From assembly GCA_947479455.1 (NCBI GenBank), contig CANJZE010000005.1:62001-126000 (forward strand): a stretch of 64,000 nt of DNA. The letters are read 5' to 3'. Source of the DNA: Bacteroidota bacterium. GTDB taxonomy: Bacteria; Bacteroidota; Bacteroidia; Chitinophagales; LD1. Below the pieces are notes generated by a model. It was not told the DNA's origin. It worked only from the letters and a program-made list of their open reading frames with translations, and ran no database searches. The position numbers and the translations under genes were made by a program. Positions 8,248 through 15,917 of this stretch are shown piece after piece; position 1 is the first letter of the stretch, and each line of letters begins with the position of its first letter.

Positions 8248-8805
8248 TTAAACATCAATGAAAAACTTTTTTGAAAGCAGGGCGGAAGTTGTTCCTATAA
8301 ATATTCCGAGCAACGCACCTCCAATTACATCGGCAGGAAAATGCACACCTACATACACTTGTGAAAAAGAAACAAGCGATGCCCATGCAATGAGCAGGAT
8401 TGTAGTTCTCCATTTGCTCGATGTAACCAGAATTAAAAATGCAGCCATGCCAAAACTGTTTGCGGCATGTGCCGAAACAAAACTAAAACCCGAACCACAA
8501 TGTTCAATCACTAAACGCGCACCAATATCAGGATTATTACACGGCCTGATACGATGGAAGAAATGTTTAATGAGATGCGAAGAAATTTGATCGGTTAAAA
8601 AAAATGTAGCAGCACCTGCGATAGCTAAACGAACAAATAGTTTGGGATAAAGTTGAAACAGACGAACCGCTACAGCTGAATAAAATATGGCAAGGAAAGG
8701 TTTGCCTCTAAGAACAGAACAGACAACATCAAAAACAGGATTGGCAAGGGAACCATTGATGAAATGAAAAACGGAAATATCAATAAGTCGAAGTGTTTCT
8801 ATCAT
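8248..8805 (-). CDS. PAP2-family membrane phosphatase
   Basis: This 185-residue integral membrane protein has about five hydrophobic helices and the three-part PAP2 signature: KHFFHRIRP (first motif), SAHAANSF in place of the usual SGH (second), and SQVYVGVHFPAD (third). The family dephosphorylates undecaprenyl pyrophosphate or phosphatidic acid derivatives at the membrane. The third motif has Gln where the canonical SRxxxxxHxxxD has Arg; both histidines and the Asp are kept. I chose ATG 8805, since the upstream ATG at 8838 adds a non-conserved segment. Lipid substrate unknown. Confidence 0.85.
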   Translation of the reverse strand: MIETLRLIDISVFHFINGSLANPVFDVVCSVLRGKPFLAIFYSAVAVRLFQLYPKLFVRLAIAGAATFFLTDQISSHLIKHFFHRIRPCNNPDIGARLVIEHCGSGFSFVSAHAANSFGMAAFLILVTSSKWRTTILLIAWASLVSFSQVYVGVHFPADVIGGALLGIFIGTTSALLSKKFFIDV

Positions 8806-8882
8806 TTGTGTTTTGCTAAACAAAAAGAAATGCAACAAACCAAATAAAAATCTTCGAGTTCACCTTATCATCATTTCCATTT

Positions 8883-8910
8883 TTGCTTTTCACATATCCG
8901 TTTACTTTTG
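8883..8910 (+). promoter_or_regulatory. Putative Bacteroidota promoter of corA
   Basis: TACTTTTG (8903-8910) matches the TAnnTTTG -7 box, with TTG at 8883-8885 giving a 17-base spacing. It lies 55 bases upstream of corA. Confidence 0.45.
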
Positions 8911-8965
8911 CGCGCGCCTTTAAAAAAGGCATCAGGTATTCACCAATGCAATTTATACATGGACG

Positions 8966-9910
8966 ATGGTAGTTTATCTCAAAAGAGAAAATGGCGGTTT
9001 GAAAAAACTGAGCAGCCCCGAGAAAGGATGCTGGATACATTTGTATGGTCCGTTTGGCACTGAAGAAACCCAAAAGCTGAGCGAGCAACTCTCTATTGAC
9101 ATTGATTTTATTTCTGACTCCTTAGATATTGACGAGCGTTCGCGCTATGAAAGCGAAGAGGGAGTGGATTTAATTGTGTTGAAAACACCACTGCCTAACG
9201 ATGGCATTTCAGATATCGAAGCGTCATACATCACAATTCCAATCGGAATTATACGTAACTCTGATTACTTGATTACCGTGAGTGCATTTAAGAATCAGGT
9301 AATTGAATTTTTTCTAAACACACCACCCAAAAATTTTAATCCTGCTGATGTGGAGGCAACAATCCTCGCCATTTTTGAACGAAACGTAACGATGTTTCAA
9401 ACTTTTTTGAAAAACATAAACAACGAGCGTTATGCTTATGAAAAGGCCTTGTATAAATCTTCGAGCAACGATGATTTAACCAAGTTGCTAAACATTCAGA
9501 AGAGCTTAATCTACTTTGTAACCAATCTACGATTCAACGATTTGTTGTTGCTAAAAATAAAACGGACTAATTTTTTAAGAATAAGCGAAGAAGAAAAATC
9601 GGATTTACTGGATGATATTATCATCGAAAATCAACAGGCACTTTCGATGAGTGAGATGTACTCAGACATTTTGAACGGAACGATGGACGCCTTTGCTTCT
9701 ATTATTTCGAACAACTTGAACGAGATTATGAAGCGTTTGACTTCCGTTACCATTTTGCTTACTGTGCCCATGCTCATTGCAAGTTTCTATGGCATGAATG
9801 TTCGTTTACCAGGCGAAGACATGCCTTATTCATTTGTGTTTGTGTTTGGTTTGTGTATTGTTATTTCTTCACTCATGGGTTATTTTTTTGTGAAGAAAAA
9901 ATGGTTCTGA
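8966..9910 (+). CDS. corA: CorA-family magnesium/divalent cation transporter
   Basis: CorA forms a pentameric inner-membrane channel for Mg2+ (also Co2+ or Ni2+). The 314-residue product has an N-terminal cytoplasmic alpha/beta domain, a long helical stalk (about residues 120-245), two C-terminal transmembrane helices and the invariant loop motif GMN at 276-278 (SFYGMNVRLPG). It ends in the basic tail KKKWF, which is usual for the family. It is monocistronic and divergent from the PAP2 gene. All selectivity residues look intact. Cation specificity cannot be settled from sequence. Confidence 0.93.
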   Translation: MVVYLKRENGGLKKLSSPEKGCWIHLYGPFGTEETQKLSEQLSIDIDFISDSLDIDERSRYESEEGVDLIVLKTPLPNDGISDIEASYITIPIGIIRNSDYLITVSAFKNQVIEFFLNTPPKNFNPADVEATILAIFERNVTMFQTFLKNINNERYAYEKALYKSSSNDDLTKLLNIQKSLIYFVTNLRFNDLLLLKIKRTNFLRISEEEKSDLLDDIIIENQQALSMSEMYSDILNGTMDAFASIISNNLNEIMKRLTSVTILLTVPMLIASFYGMNVRLPGEDMPYSFVFVFGLCIVISSLMGYFFVKKKWF

Positions 9911-9996
9911 TTTCCCCTAAATCACAACAAAAAGCAAGAGCACAAACTTTTATCCTACTTCATTGTTACTATTGAACAACAAAAAAAATATAAGCT

Positions 9997-10545
9997 ATGA
10001 AATTACTACTCACTTCTATTCTTGCAATTTTGTCACTGACAGTACCAACTACTAAAACTGTTTACGATTTTAAGGTGAAGGATATTGATGGTAAAGAGAT
10101 TTCCTTAGACGCCTATAAGGGAAAAGTTTTGCTGATTGTGAACGTAGCGAGTATGTGTGGTTATACTCCCCAATACAAAGATCTCGAAGCGCTTTATCAA
10201 ACATACAAGGATAAAGGTTTAGTGGTGGTTGGGTTTCCGGCTAACAATTTTATGGGGCAAGAACCCGGTAGCGATAAGGAAATAAAGCAGTTTTGCACGC
10301 GTGAATTTGCAGTCACATTTCCTATGTTTTCAAAAATTTCGGTAAAAGGAAAAAATATGGCTCCCTTGTATAAATACCTTACAAAAAAATCGGAGAATGG
10401 AACTTTAGATGCTGATGTGAAATGGAACTTTCAAAAATTTTTAATTGGTAGAAAAGGAGAAATTATTCAGTCGGTAGCTCCGGGCACATCGGTAAATGAT
10501 GCTGCTGTTAAAAGTGTTATTGAAAAAGCATTGAAGGAGAACTAA
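9997..10545 (+). CDS. Glutathione peroxidase-type thiol peroxidase, exported
   Basis: The 182-residue protein has a short hydrophobic N-terminus (residues 3-18) that looks like a signal peptide or anchor, then the glutathione peroxidase fold. The catalytic motif is NVASMCGYTPQY with Cys54 (TGT) at the selenocysteine position, the Gln is in FPANNFMGQEPGS and the Trp in VKWNFQKFLIGRKG. It should reduce peroxides, most likely with thioredoxin as donor, as in other cysteine-type bacterial enzymes. The start at 9997 is needed for the signal segment. It is convergent with the arylsulfotransferase-like gene, with only four bases between stops. Confidence 0.9.
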   Translation: MKLLLTSILAILSLTVPTTKTVYDFKVKDIDGKEISLDAYKGKVLLIVNVASMCGYTPQYKDLEALYQTYKDKGLVVVGFPANNFMGQEPGSDKEIKQFCTREFAVTFPMFSKISVKGKNMAPLYKYLTKKSENGTLDADVKWNFQKFLIGRKGEIIQSVAPGTSVNDAAVKSVIEKALKEN

Positions 10546-10549
10546 ATTC

Positions 10550-12211
10550 TTATCTGCTTAAAACGAGTTTACTTACACTTCGGTTTTTATTCTTTTCAAC
10601 TTGAATAAAATAAATGCCGTTACAAAAATTTTGAAGGCGCAGAATAGTTTCTGTGCCCTCTGTTTTTTGAGCCAGTAGTTTCTTTCCGTTCAAATCGAAC
10701 AACGAAATTTCACCCCCTACAAAATCTGTATCTGCTTTTAAAAACACATCAGTTCCAATTGAAGGATTGGGGTAAACAGAAAAATGAGTTTCATCAGAAA
10801 TTTCATTTACGGCAGAAATAACGCAGTTGTTTGAGGTGGAATTTAACTCGATAGGCAAACCGGGAGTTAAAGTTTTACCGACAAAACCCGAGAAGGTAGG
10901 GACGAATTTTGTAGCTCTAAAACTACTGTTTGCAAACAAAGATGGAGTTTGTCCTTGTGAGAGAATTCCAGTACCGGTTACCGGATTGATGTATTCCCAA
11001 ACTAAATTACCCTGTTTGGTCACTTCAAAAAACTTACCGTGAGTGCCAGAGCAAATTAGAATATTACCATTGGGCAATTCCTGGCTGCCAGATATTCTGT
11101 TGTCGTAAAAATCAGTAGGCACAGGTGTTTTATAAACCCAAAAAGAAGTATCGGGTAAAAACTTTTCAGTGAAATTTTTTGTGTAAGCACCGCTTGTATC
11201 AGTTTGAGGCGCAAAAATTTCAACAGTAGAATATGCCCCTTGTGGTCTCCCTTCGCCATTGTTAAACACAATTATTTTTCCGGCATTCTCCGTATCAAAA
11301 ATCCATTTGGCCGAATGTTGTCCGTACAAAATTCTGTCGTTTGTAGTTCCTTTACGATAGGCTTCCGGATTTCCCCAACGATACAAAAGGTCGCCACCTT
11401 TGCCACTATTTCCACCGCTGTGGGCGGCTGCTTGTGCTGTTGTCGTACTGTGGTCAATCACGTAAAGTTCCCCCAACAAACGCGAACTGATTAAAATTTG
11501 GTCGAGTATAGGATTGTAATCAATAGAGTTTGCGTGAATCCATTCTTGTGTAATGTTTGCGCCAGTGTAATTTAAATCGAGAAGTTCTGCATGTGCAGCC
11601 ACGTTGCCATAATTTTGTTGTGCCGCATCATAGTCTTGCACTACATGGTTTATGAAATGCCATTCCCATACAACAGTTCCGCTATTCGTTCCCGATGGCT
11701 GCACTTCAACAATGTATTCGCTCCATACATAACCACTCGCGGCAATTTTTGATGTGTCGCGACCAAGATTTTTTATTTCTTGGCGCGTGAAACGTTCCCA
11801 TGCCAGTAACAAAATATTTCCGTTTGGCAATGGAACAATATCATGATGTTGTACGTACTCTGTATCCCAATAAGAATAATTCCATTGCAGGTTTCCGTTC
11901 CAATCTATTCGTTCAATTCTGCCGCCTGCACCACCCCCCGATCCGTAAATCGGATGTGTGCTCCCGGTAGATTCCGCACGAAGCAAATCACCATTACTAA
12001 GCAAATACGCGGATAACCCGGGACGAAAATTGCTCGCCCAGGAGTTAACTGTTTTTCCGCAATTATCAATGAGATAAGTTGTTTTGCCTGCAATGGGAGC
12101 AAAGAGTGTGTAACCATTATATGCGGCATTACTGTTTTGAATAATACCTAAAGTTTGTGCAACCGTTATGAAATGAACCAGTAGAAATAAAGGAAGTAAT
12201 TGTTTTTTCAT
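10550..12211 (-). CDS. Arylsulfotransferase (ASST)-like secreted protein with T9SS sorting domain
   Basis: The 553-residue protein has a signal peptide cut after about residue 18 (ITVAQ), a beta-propeller domain resembling aryl-sulfate sulfotransferases, and a type A T9SS sorting domain from about residue 475 (VYPNPSIGTDVF to SKLVLSR). ASST-like features are the QHHDIVPLPNGNILLLAWE blade, EWIHANSIDYNPILDQILIS with a candidate catalytic His, and repeated PNGNIL strands. ASST enzymes move sulfate between phenols, so processing of sulfated aromatics outside the cell is possible, but activity is inferred from fold only. It is divergent from pcm across about 130 bases. Confidence 0.8.
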   Translation of the reverse strand: MKKQLLPLFLLVHFITVAQTLGIIQNSNAAYNGYTLFAPIAGKTTYLIDNCGKTVNSWASNFRPGLSAYLLSNGDLLRAESTGSTHPIYGSGGGAGGRIERIDWNGNLQWNYSYWDTEYVQHHDIVPLPNGNILLLAWERFTRQEIKNLGRDTSKIAASGYVWSEYIVEVQPSGTNSGTVVWEWHFINHVVQDYDAAQQNYGNVAAHAELLDLNYTGANITQEWIHANSIDYNPILDQILISSRLLGELYVIDHSTTTAQAAAHSGGNSGKGGDLLYRWGNPEAYRKGTTNDRILYGQHSAKWIFDTENAGKIIVFNNGEGRPQGAYSTVEIFAPQTDTSGAYTKNFTEKFLPDTSFWVYKTPVPTDFYDNRISGSQELPNGNILICSGTHGKFFEVTKQGNLVWEYINPVTGTGILSQGQTPSLFANSSFRATKFVPTFSGFVGKTLTPGLPIELNSTSNNCVISAVNEISDETHFSVYPNPSIGTDVFLKADTDFVGGEISLFDLNGKKLLAQKTEGTETILRLQNFCNGIYFIQVEKNKNRSVSKLVLSR

Positions 12212-12345
12212 AGTGCTATTAGAGGCCGTGAAACTAAAAGGTTTAATGGTTCAATATTTTTTTAGTGTATAGATTTTTATTGAATAAAAATATTTTGGGG
12301 AAAAACTCTCTTGCGAACAGCTCCTAATTGAATTGCTTTGTAAGC

Positions 12346-13086
12346 ATGGAGTGGATTGATACTTACCTACACAAAGGCTTACGCAAAGAATTGGTTTCTC
12401 TTTTAAAAGGAAAGGGAATTACAGATGAGCACGTTCTAGCGGCCATTGAAAGAATTCCTCGGCATGTTTTTTTTCGTGGCGATACCGTTCTTCTCCAAGA
12501 GGCCTATCAAGATATTGCTTTCCCTATTGGCGATGGTCAAACTATTTCTCGCCCACACACCGTTGCGCGTCAGAGCGAATTGTTGGATATAAAACCGGGA
12601 GAAAAAGTTTTAGAAATTGGAACCGGCAGCGGTTATCAGGCACTGGTCTTGATGTTGTTGAAAGCAAACGTTTATTCGATTGAACGCCATAAAAATTTGT
12701 ATGAACGAACGAAGGATTTGATATTCCAGATGAGAGAAAACCTAATTCTACAAATTGAAAAGGAAAGACCAAAACCTCTGCAACCAGTGAAGCGAACCTG
12801 GAAAAGCGAACCTGAATATTGGAAAATAAAATGTTTTTATGGCGATGGATTTGAAGGATTGCCAATGTATGCTCCCTTCGATAAAATTATAATTACAGCC
12901 GCCATTCCGGTAATTCCGGAGAAACTTCTTACCCAGTTATCCGTAGGAGGTAGAATAGTTTTCCCTTTGGGAGCTGAGAAGGATTGCAGCATGATGTGTT
13001 GGACAAAACACAACGAAACTGATTACAAGAAGGAAGTGCATGATAAGTTTGCTTTCGTTCCGATGCTGAAAGGGAAGGTGTCTTAA
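12346..13086 (+). CDS. pcm: Protein-L-isoaspartate O-methyltransferase
   Basis: Pcm uses S-adenosylmethionine to methylate isoaspartyl residues in damaged proteins and so starts their repair. The product is 246 residues from ATG 12346 (a TTG at 12328 would add six). Signatures seen are FPIGDGQTISRPHTVA, the SAM-binding VLEIGTGSGYQA and DKIIITAAIPVIPEKLLTQL. It is about 30 residues longer than the usual enzyme, with an extra polar stretch (KERPKPLQPVKRTWKSEPE) before the GDGFEGLP segment. The OmpA-like gene follows after 10 bases and may be co-transcribed. Confidence 0.92.
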   Translation: MEWIDTYLHKGLRKELVSLLKGKGITDEHVLAAIERIPRHVFFRGDTVLLQEAYQDIAFPIGDGQTISRPHTVARQSELLDIKPGEKVLEIGTGSGYQALVLMLLKANVYSIERHKNLYERTKDLIFQMRENLILQIEKERPKPLQPVKRTWKSEPEYWKIKCFYGDGFEGLPMYAPFDKIIITAAIPVIPEKLLTQLSVGGRIVFPLGAEKDCSMMCWTKHNETDYKKEVHDKFAFVPMLKGKVS

Positions 13087-13096
13087 AAATATTTTT

Positions 13097-13795
13097 ATGA
13101 AAAATTTAATTTTCACTTTGACATGTACTTTCGGCATTCTTTTTTGTGCAGCACAAGAAGTATCTTTTAAATTAATTGCCTACGACAAGACAGACCGAAG
13201 CCCAATTGCAGGGGCGCAGGTCAAATTGCAAAATTTGAATTCACTACGCGAGTACAACCTAACGACTAATGATGCCGGTCACGCTGATTTTATGTTAGAG
13301 GCAGGTGCACGTTATCGTTTAGAAGTAAGTAAAAATTCTACTGGGTCTAGCATTGGGTACTTGAGTTATACATACATGCTTTCTGAAAATGAAGTAGTTG
13401 CTAAAAAAACGTTTGAGGCAGAATTAGAAAAAGTAAAACATACCGAATCGGGTTTATTACCGGCTATGTATTTTGATTATGGCAAAGCTGAACTGAGCGC
13501 AGAAAACTTGGCTTCGCTTGACAATGCTTTAAAAATGCTGCAAAGTTTTGGAACACTTCAAATTGAAATAGGTGTATATGCCGATTGCAGAGAAGAAAAA
13601 TACATAATTGCTAAACGTGCCTCCGCCATCAGCGCTTTGCTTATATCAAAAGGTGCGGCAAAAAGGATTACCGTAAAAGAATACGGAAACGTGCGAGCGC
13701 TCAATCAATGTGATTGCAGTAATCAGTATATAGTTTGTAGCGATGAAAAATATTTAGAAAACAGAAGAGCAGAGTTTAAGGTAGTGGCTTTCTAA
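13097..13795 (+). CDS. OmpA-family protein with N-terminal carboxypeptidase-regulatory-like domain
   Basis: The 232-residue protein has a signal peptide (residues 1-19), a small beta domain (about 22-110; SPIAGAQVKLQN, then AGHADFMLEAGARYRLEV) like Cna-B or carboxypeptidase regulatory domains, and an OmpA C-terminal peptidoglycan-binding domain (about 120-232; AMYFDYGKAELS to NRRAEFKV). It lacks a transmembrane barrel, so it is probably a periplasmic or lipoprotein-independent cell-wall linker. NQCDCSNQYIVC gives an unusual cysteine-rich insert inside the OmpA fold; a similar insert exists in the PorE-like protein at 24.3 kb. It is convergent with the SPFH gene, two bases apart. Confidence 0.82.
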   Translation: MKNLIFTLTCTFGILFCAAQEVSFKLIAYDKTDRSPIAGAQVKLQNLNSLREYNLTTNDAGHADFMLEAGARYRLEVSKNSTGSSIGYLSYTYMLSENEVVAKKTFEAELEKVKHTESGLLPAMYFDYGKAELSAENLASLDNALKMLQSFGTLQIEIGVYADCREEKYIIAKRASAISALLISKGAAKRITVKEYGNVRALNQCDCSNQYIVCSDEKYLENRRAEFKVVAF

Positions 13796-13797
13796 AA

Positions 13798-14700
13798 CTA
13801 TTTTGCATCCAAAATAACCGGTGAGTTTCCTTTGCCCATAATGATAATCTTCGTGTTTGGCGATTTGGCCAATTCATATTGCGCTTTTATGTTTTCGTAT
13901 TGAAGCTGTTTGTCGGTTAATCCGGTACTGATAATTTTTTGATAGTCGGCTATACCTTGTGCTTCTACACGTTTTCTCTCCGCTTCCTGTTTTTCTTTTT
14001 GTAAAACGAATTGCATTTTTTGTGCATCCTGTTCTGCATTTATTTTCGATTCAATAGTTTGTTTAACGCTTACCGGCAACGTAATATTTCTTACTAGCAA
14101 CTGTTCAAGAATCAATCCTCGTTTTTTAAAATCTTCTTCAATGCTTTTGTAAATGCGCGCCTGAAACTCATCTCGCTTGGTGGAGTAAAGTGCCACAGCA
14201 TCATAATAAACAGCATTGTCGCGAATTTTTGTTCTAGTAATTGGCCTTACAATCTTATCGGTATAGTCCACACCTGTTTCACGCACTAAGCGTGGAGCTT
14301 CGGAAGGAATCAAGCGAAACAAAACGGTAAGATCAATTGTTACTTCCAAGCCATCTGCGGCCAAAACACGAATAGCATCATCGCCATCTTTTTCTCCTTC
14401 ATCATGAACTCCGCTCATTGTATAGTTCTCAGTTTTAACATCCATCTCTGTTACTTTTACCAATGGATTAACAAAGTGTAAACCACTTTCTAAAATTTCG
14501 TCCGATACTTTTCCGAAGAGTGTTTTCACGCCTACCTGTCCCGCTCCAATTTGAACAAAACAAGAAATTGATAAACCAACAATCATTAGCAACAATCCTA
14601 CGCCCTGCATTATAGGCATAGCACGTTTCAATTGGTCGAAGCTTCCTTTCAGAAAAAGAGAGCCGATAAGGAGTAGAAATCCGAGAGCGATGAGTGCCAT
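13798..14700 (-). CDS. SPFH/Band 7 (prohibitin-like) membrane protein
   Basis: The 300-residue product has two N-terminal hydrophobic segments (about 1-18 and 29-50) and then an SPFH/Band 7 domain (GAGQVGVKTLFGKV, VLAADGLEVTIDLTVLFRL, RPITRTKIRDNAVYYDAVAL), followed by a charged coiled coil (residues 215-265, QKEKQEAERKRVEAQGIADY) that mediates oligomerisation. Such proteins form large membrane rings and influence membrane proteases and lipid domains. Order and length fit the prohibitin-like subgroup of bacteria. It lies upstream of nothing obviously related; smpB starts a separate run on the same strand. Confidence 0.88.
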   Translation of the reverse strand: MALIALGFLLLIGSLFLKGSFDQLKRAMPIMQGVGLLLMIVGLSISCFVQIGAGQVGVKTLFGKVSDEILESGLHFVNPLVKVTEMDVKTENYTMSGVHDEGEKDGDDAIRVLAADGLEVTIDLTVLFRLIPSEAPRLVRETGVDYTDKIVRPITRTKIRDNAVYYDAVALYSTKRDEFQARIYKSIEEDFKKRGLILEQLLVRNITLPVSVKQTIESKINAEQDAQKMQFVLQKEKQEAERKRVEAQGIADYQKIISTGLTDKQLQYENIKAQYELAKSPNTKIIIMGKGNSPVILDAK

Positions 14701-14750
14701 GGTATTTGTTTTGTGTGAAACTAAATTTTGTTTTATGCTTTGATGAATTG

Positions 14751-15212
14751 TTATTTATATTTTTTCATCACTCTGTCAATTTCGCGTTTCGTATCTTTTT
14801 GTTTTAGCGATTCACGCTTGTCAAATTTTTTCTTTCCTCTTCCAACTCCAATTTCAATTTTTGCAAAACCTCTGTCGTTCATAAAAACACGCAACGGAAT
14901 TACACTTAATCCTTTCTCCCTAATTTTCGAATCAATTCTATTCAACTCGCGTTTCGTCAATAATAATTTGCGTTGTGTATCTGGAATATGATTGGCATAA
15001 CCGCCATGCGAATACTCAGGAATGTTCATGTTTTTAATGAACAACTCGTCATTACGCATCAGGCAATAGGCTTCATTTATGCTTCCACCACCATTGCGAA
15101 TAACTTTTATTTCACTGCCCCGCAAAACAATTCCTGCTTCGTATCGGTCAATGATTTCAAATTCGAAGCCTGCTTTTTTATTCTGAATGTTAATCTTTCG
15201 CTGCTCTATCAT
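14751..15212 (-). CDS. smpB: SsrA-binding protein SmpB
   Basis: SmpB binds tmRNA and delivers it to ribosomes stalled on broken messages. The 153-residue protein shows the family blocks KKAGFEFEIIDRYEAGIVL, GSEIKVIRNG, INEAYCLMRNDELFI, NHIPDTQRKLLL and the lysine-rich C-terminal tail with the KKKFDKRESLKQKDTKREI helix that enters the decoding centre. The start codon overlaps the stop of the upstream thioesterase by four bases (ATGA), which points to coupled translation. The tmRNA gene itself is not in this window. Confidence 0.97.
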   Translation of the reverse strand: MIEQRKINIQNKKAGFEFEIIDRYEAGIVLRGSEIKVIRNGGGSINEAYCLMRNDELFIKNMNIPEYSHGGYANHIPDTQRKLLLTKRELNRIDSKIREKGLSVIPLRVFMNDRGFAKIEIGVGRGKKKFDKRESLKQKDTKREIDRVMKKYK

Positions 15213-15604
15213 TTCTTCAAACCCTCAAATATTTTCTCAAGCTTTTTTTTTAGTAAAATTTTTTGTCCGGTTTCTCCTTCTGCAATTTTTCGTTCTCCAA
15301 CTTTTGCTGTGAAAGAACAATTTACTTCGTTTCCGTTCTCTTCTTCTAAAACAGCTTCGTATAAAACTGTTTCACCAATCAAAGCCGGTGAAAGATGTTT
15401 TACATTCACGAATGTACCAATACCTTCTTCTGTTTCATCTTTCATTTCTAAAACGAATAAACGGCAGCACCATTCGGCATCGCGTGTTACGGCAAATGTT
15501 GCATATACAGGATGAACATTGTTGCCTTCAAAGGAGGCGCTGTCTTGCATGCGAACTACTCGCTCAAAATATTTTTTATCCCCAAGATTGAATTTAGAAA
15601 TCAT
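15209..15604 (-). CDS. Hotdog-fold thioesterase-like protein (FlK-like)
   Basis: This 131-residue protein matches the small hotdog thioesterase pattern: VHPVYATFAVTRDAEWCCRL with an acidic residue in the active-site helix, GIGTFVNVKHLSPALIGETV, and a final strand with GERKIAEGETG. It resembles FlK-type or 4HBT-like thioesterases that hydrolyse short acyl-CoA esters; the substrate is unknown. I start at ATG 15604; a TTG at 15613 would add three residues. It is translationally coupled to smpB through an ATGA overlap, an arrangement with no obvious mechanistic link. Confidence 0.7.
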   Translation of the reverse strand: MISKFNLGDKKYFERVVRMQDSASFEGNNVHPVYATFAVTRDAEWCCRLFVLEMKDETEEGIGTFVNVKHLSPALIGETVLYEAVLEEENGNEVNCSFTAKVGERKIAEGETGQKILLKKKLEKIFEGLKK

Positions 15605-15640
15605 AGCCGGCAAATGTAGAAATACTAATAGGATGGTTTT

Positions 15641-15904
15641 CTAAGTTTTATCTTCAAACACTCTTTCATATTTCCACATGCCATAGCTTTTTGTCCAACC
15701 ATTTGTTTTTGAACGGTAATAAAAGTGAAGCGCAAAACCCAAAACGGTGAGCATAGAAACGATAATCCAGAAAAATGGCTCAGAGTGAAAAAAACAGATA
15801 AGCGAAACAATAATTGACCACTTGGCAATTCGAAATAAAAGCGGTTGACTCTTAAGCGAAAACGCAACTTTAAACTCTCTTGAAATGGTTTCTTTCCAGT
15901 TCAT
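15641..15904 (-). CDS. Small membrane protein of unknown function
   Basis: An 87-residue protein with two predicted transmembrane helices (about 28-40 and 44-62), an amphipathic N-terminus and a charged C-terminus. No family is recognised. It lies between the thioesterase and the Nramp-like transporter on the same strand, with gaps of 36 and 13 bases, so it may be part of the mntH transcript. A shorter frame at 15625-15867 covers the same DNA; this one has the cleaner hydrophobic pattern and an ATG start. Confidence 0.55.
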   Translation of the reverse strand: MNWKETISREFKVAFSLKSQPLLFRIAKWSIIVSLICFFHSEPFFWIIVSMLTVLGFALHFYYRSKTNGWTKSYGMWKYERVFEDKT

Positions 15905-15917
15905 GCTACCTTAAATT

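Noticed and set aside
10156-10158. Selenocysteine in the glutathione peroxidase
   Set aside because: The catalytic codon is TGT (Cys54), with no in-frame TGA.
14973-15515. 180-residue plus-strand frame over smpB and the thioesterase
   Set aside because: Antisense to smpB, which is unambiguous.
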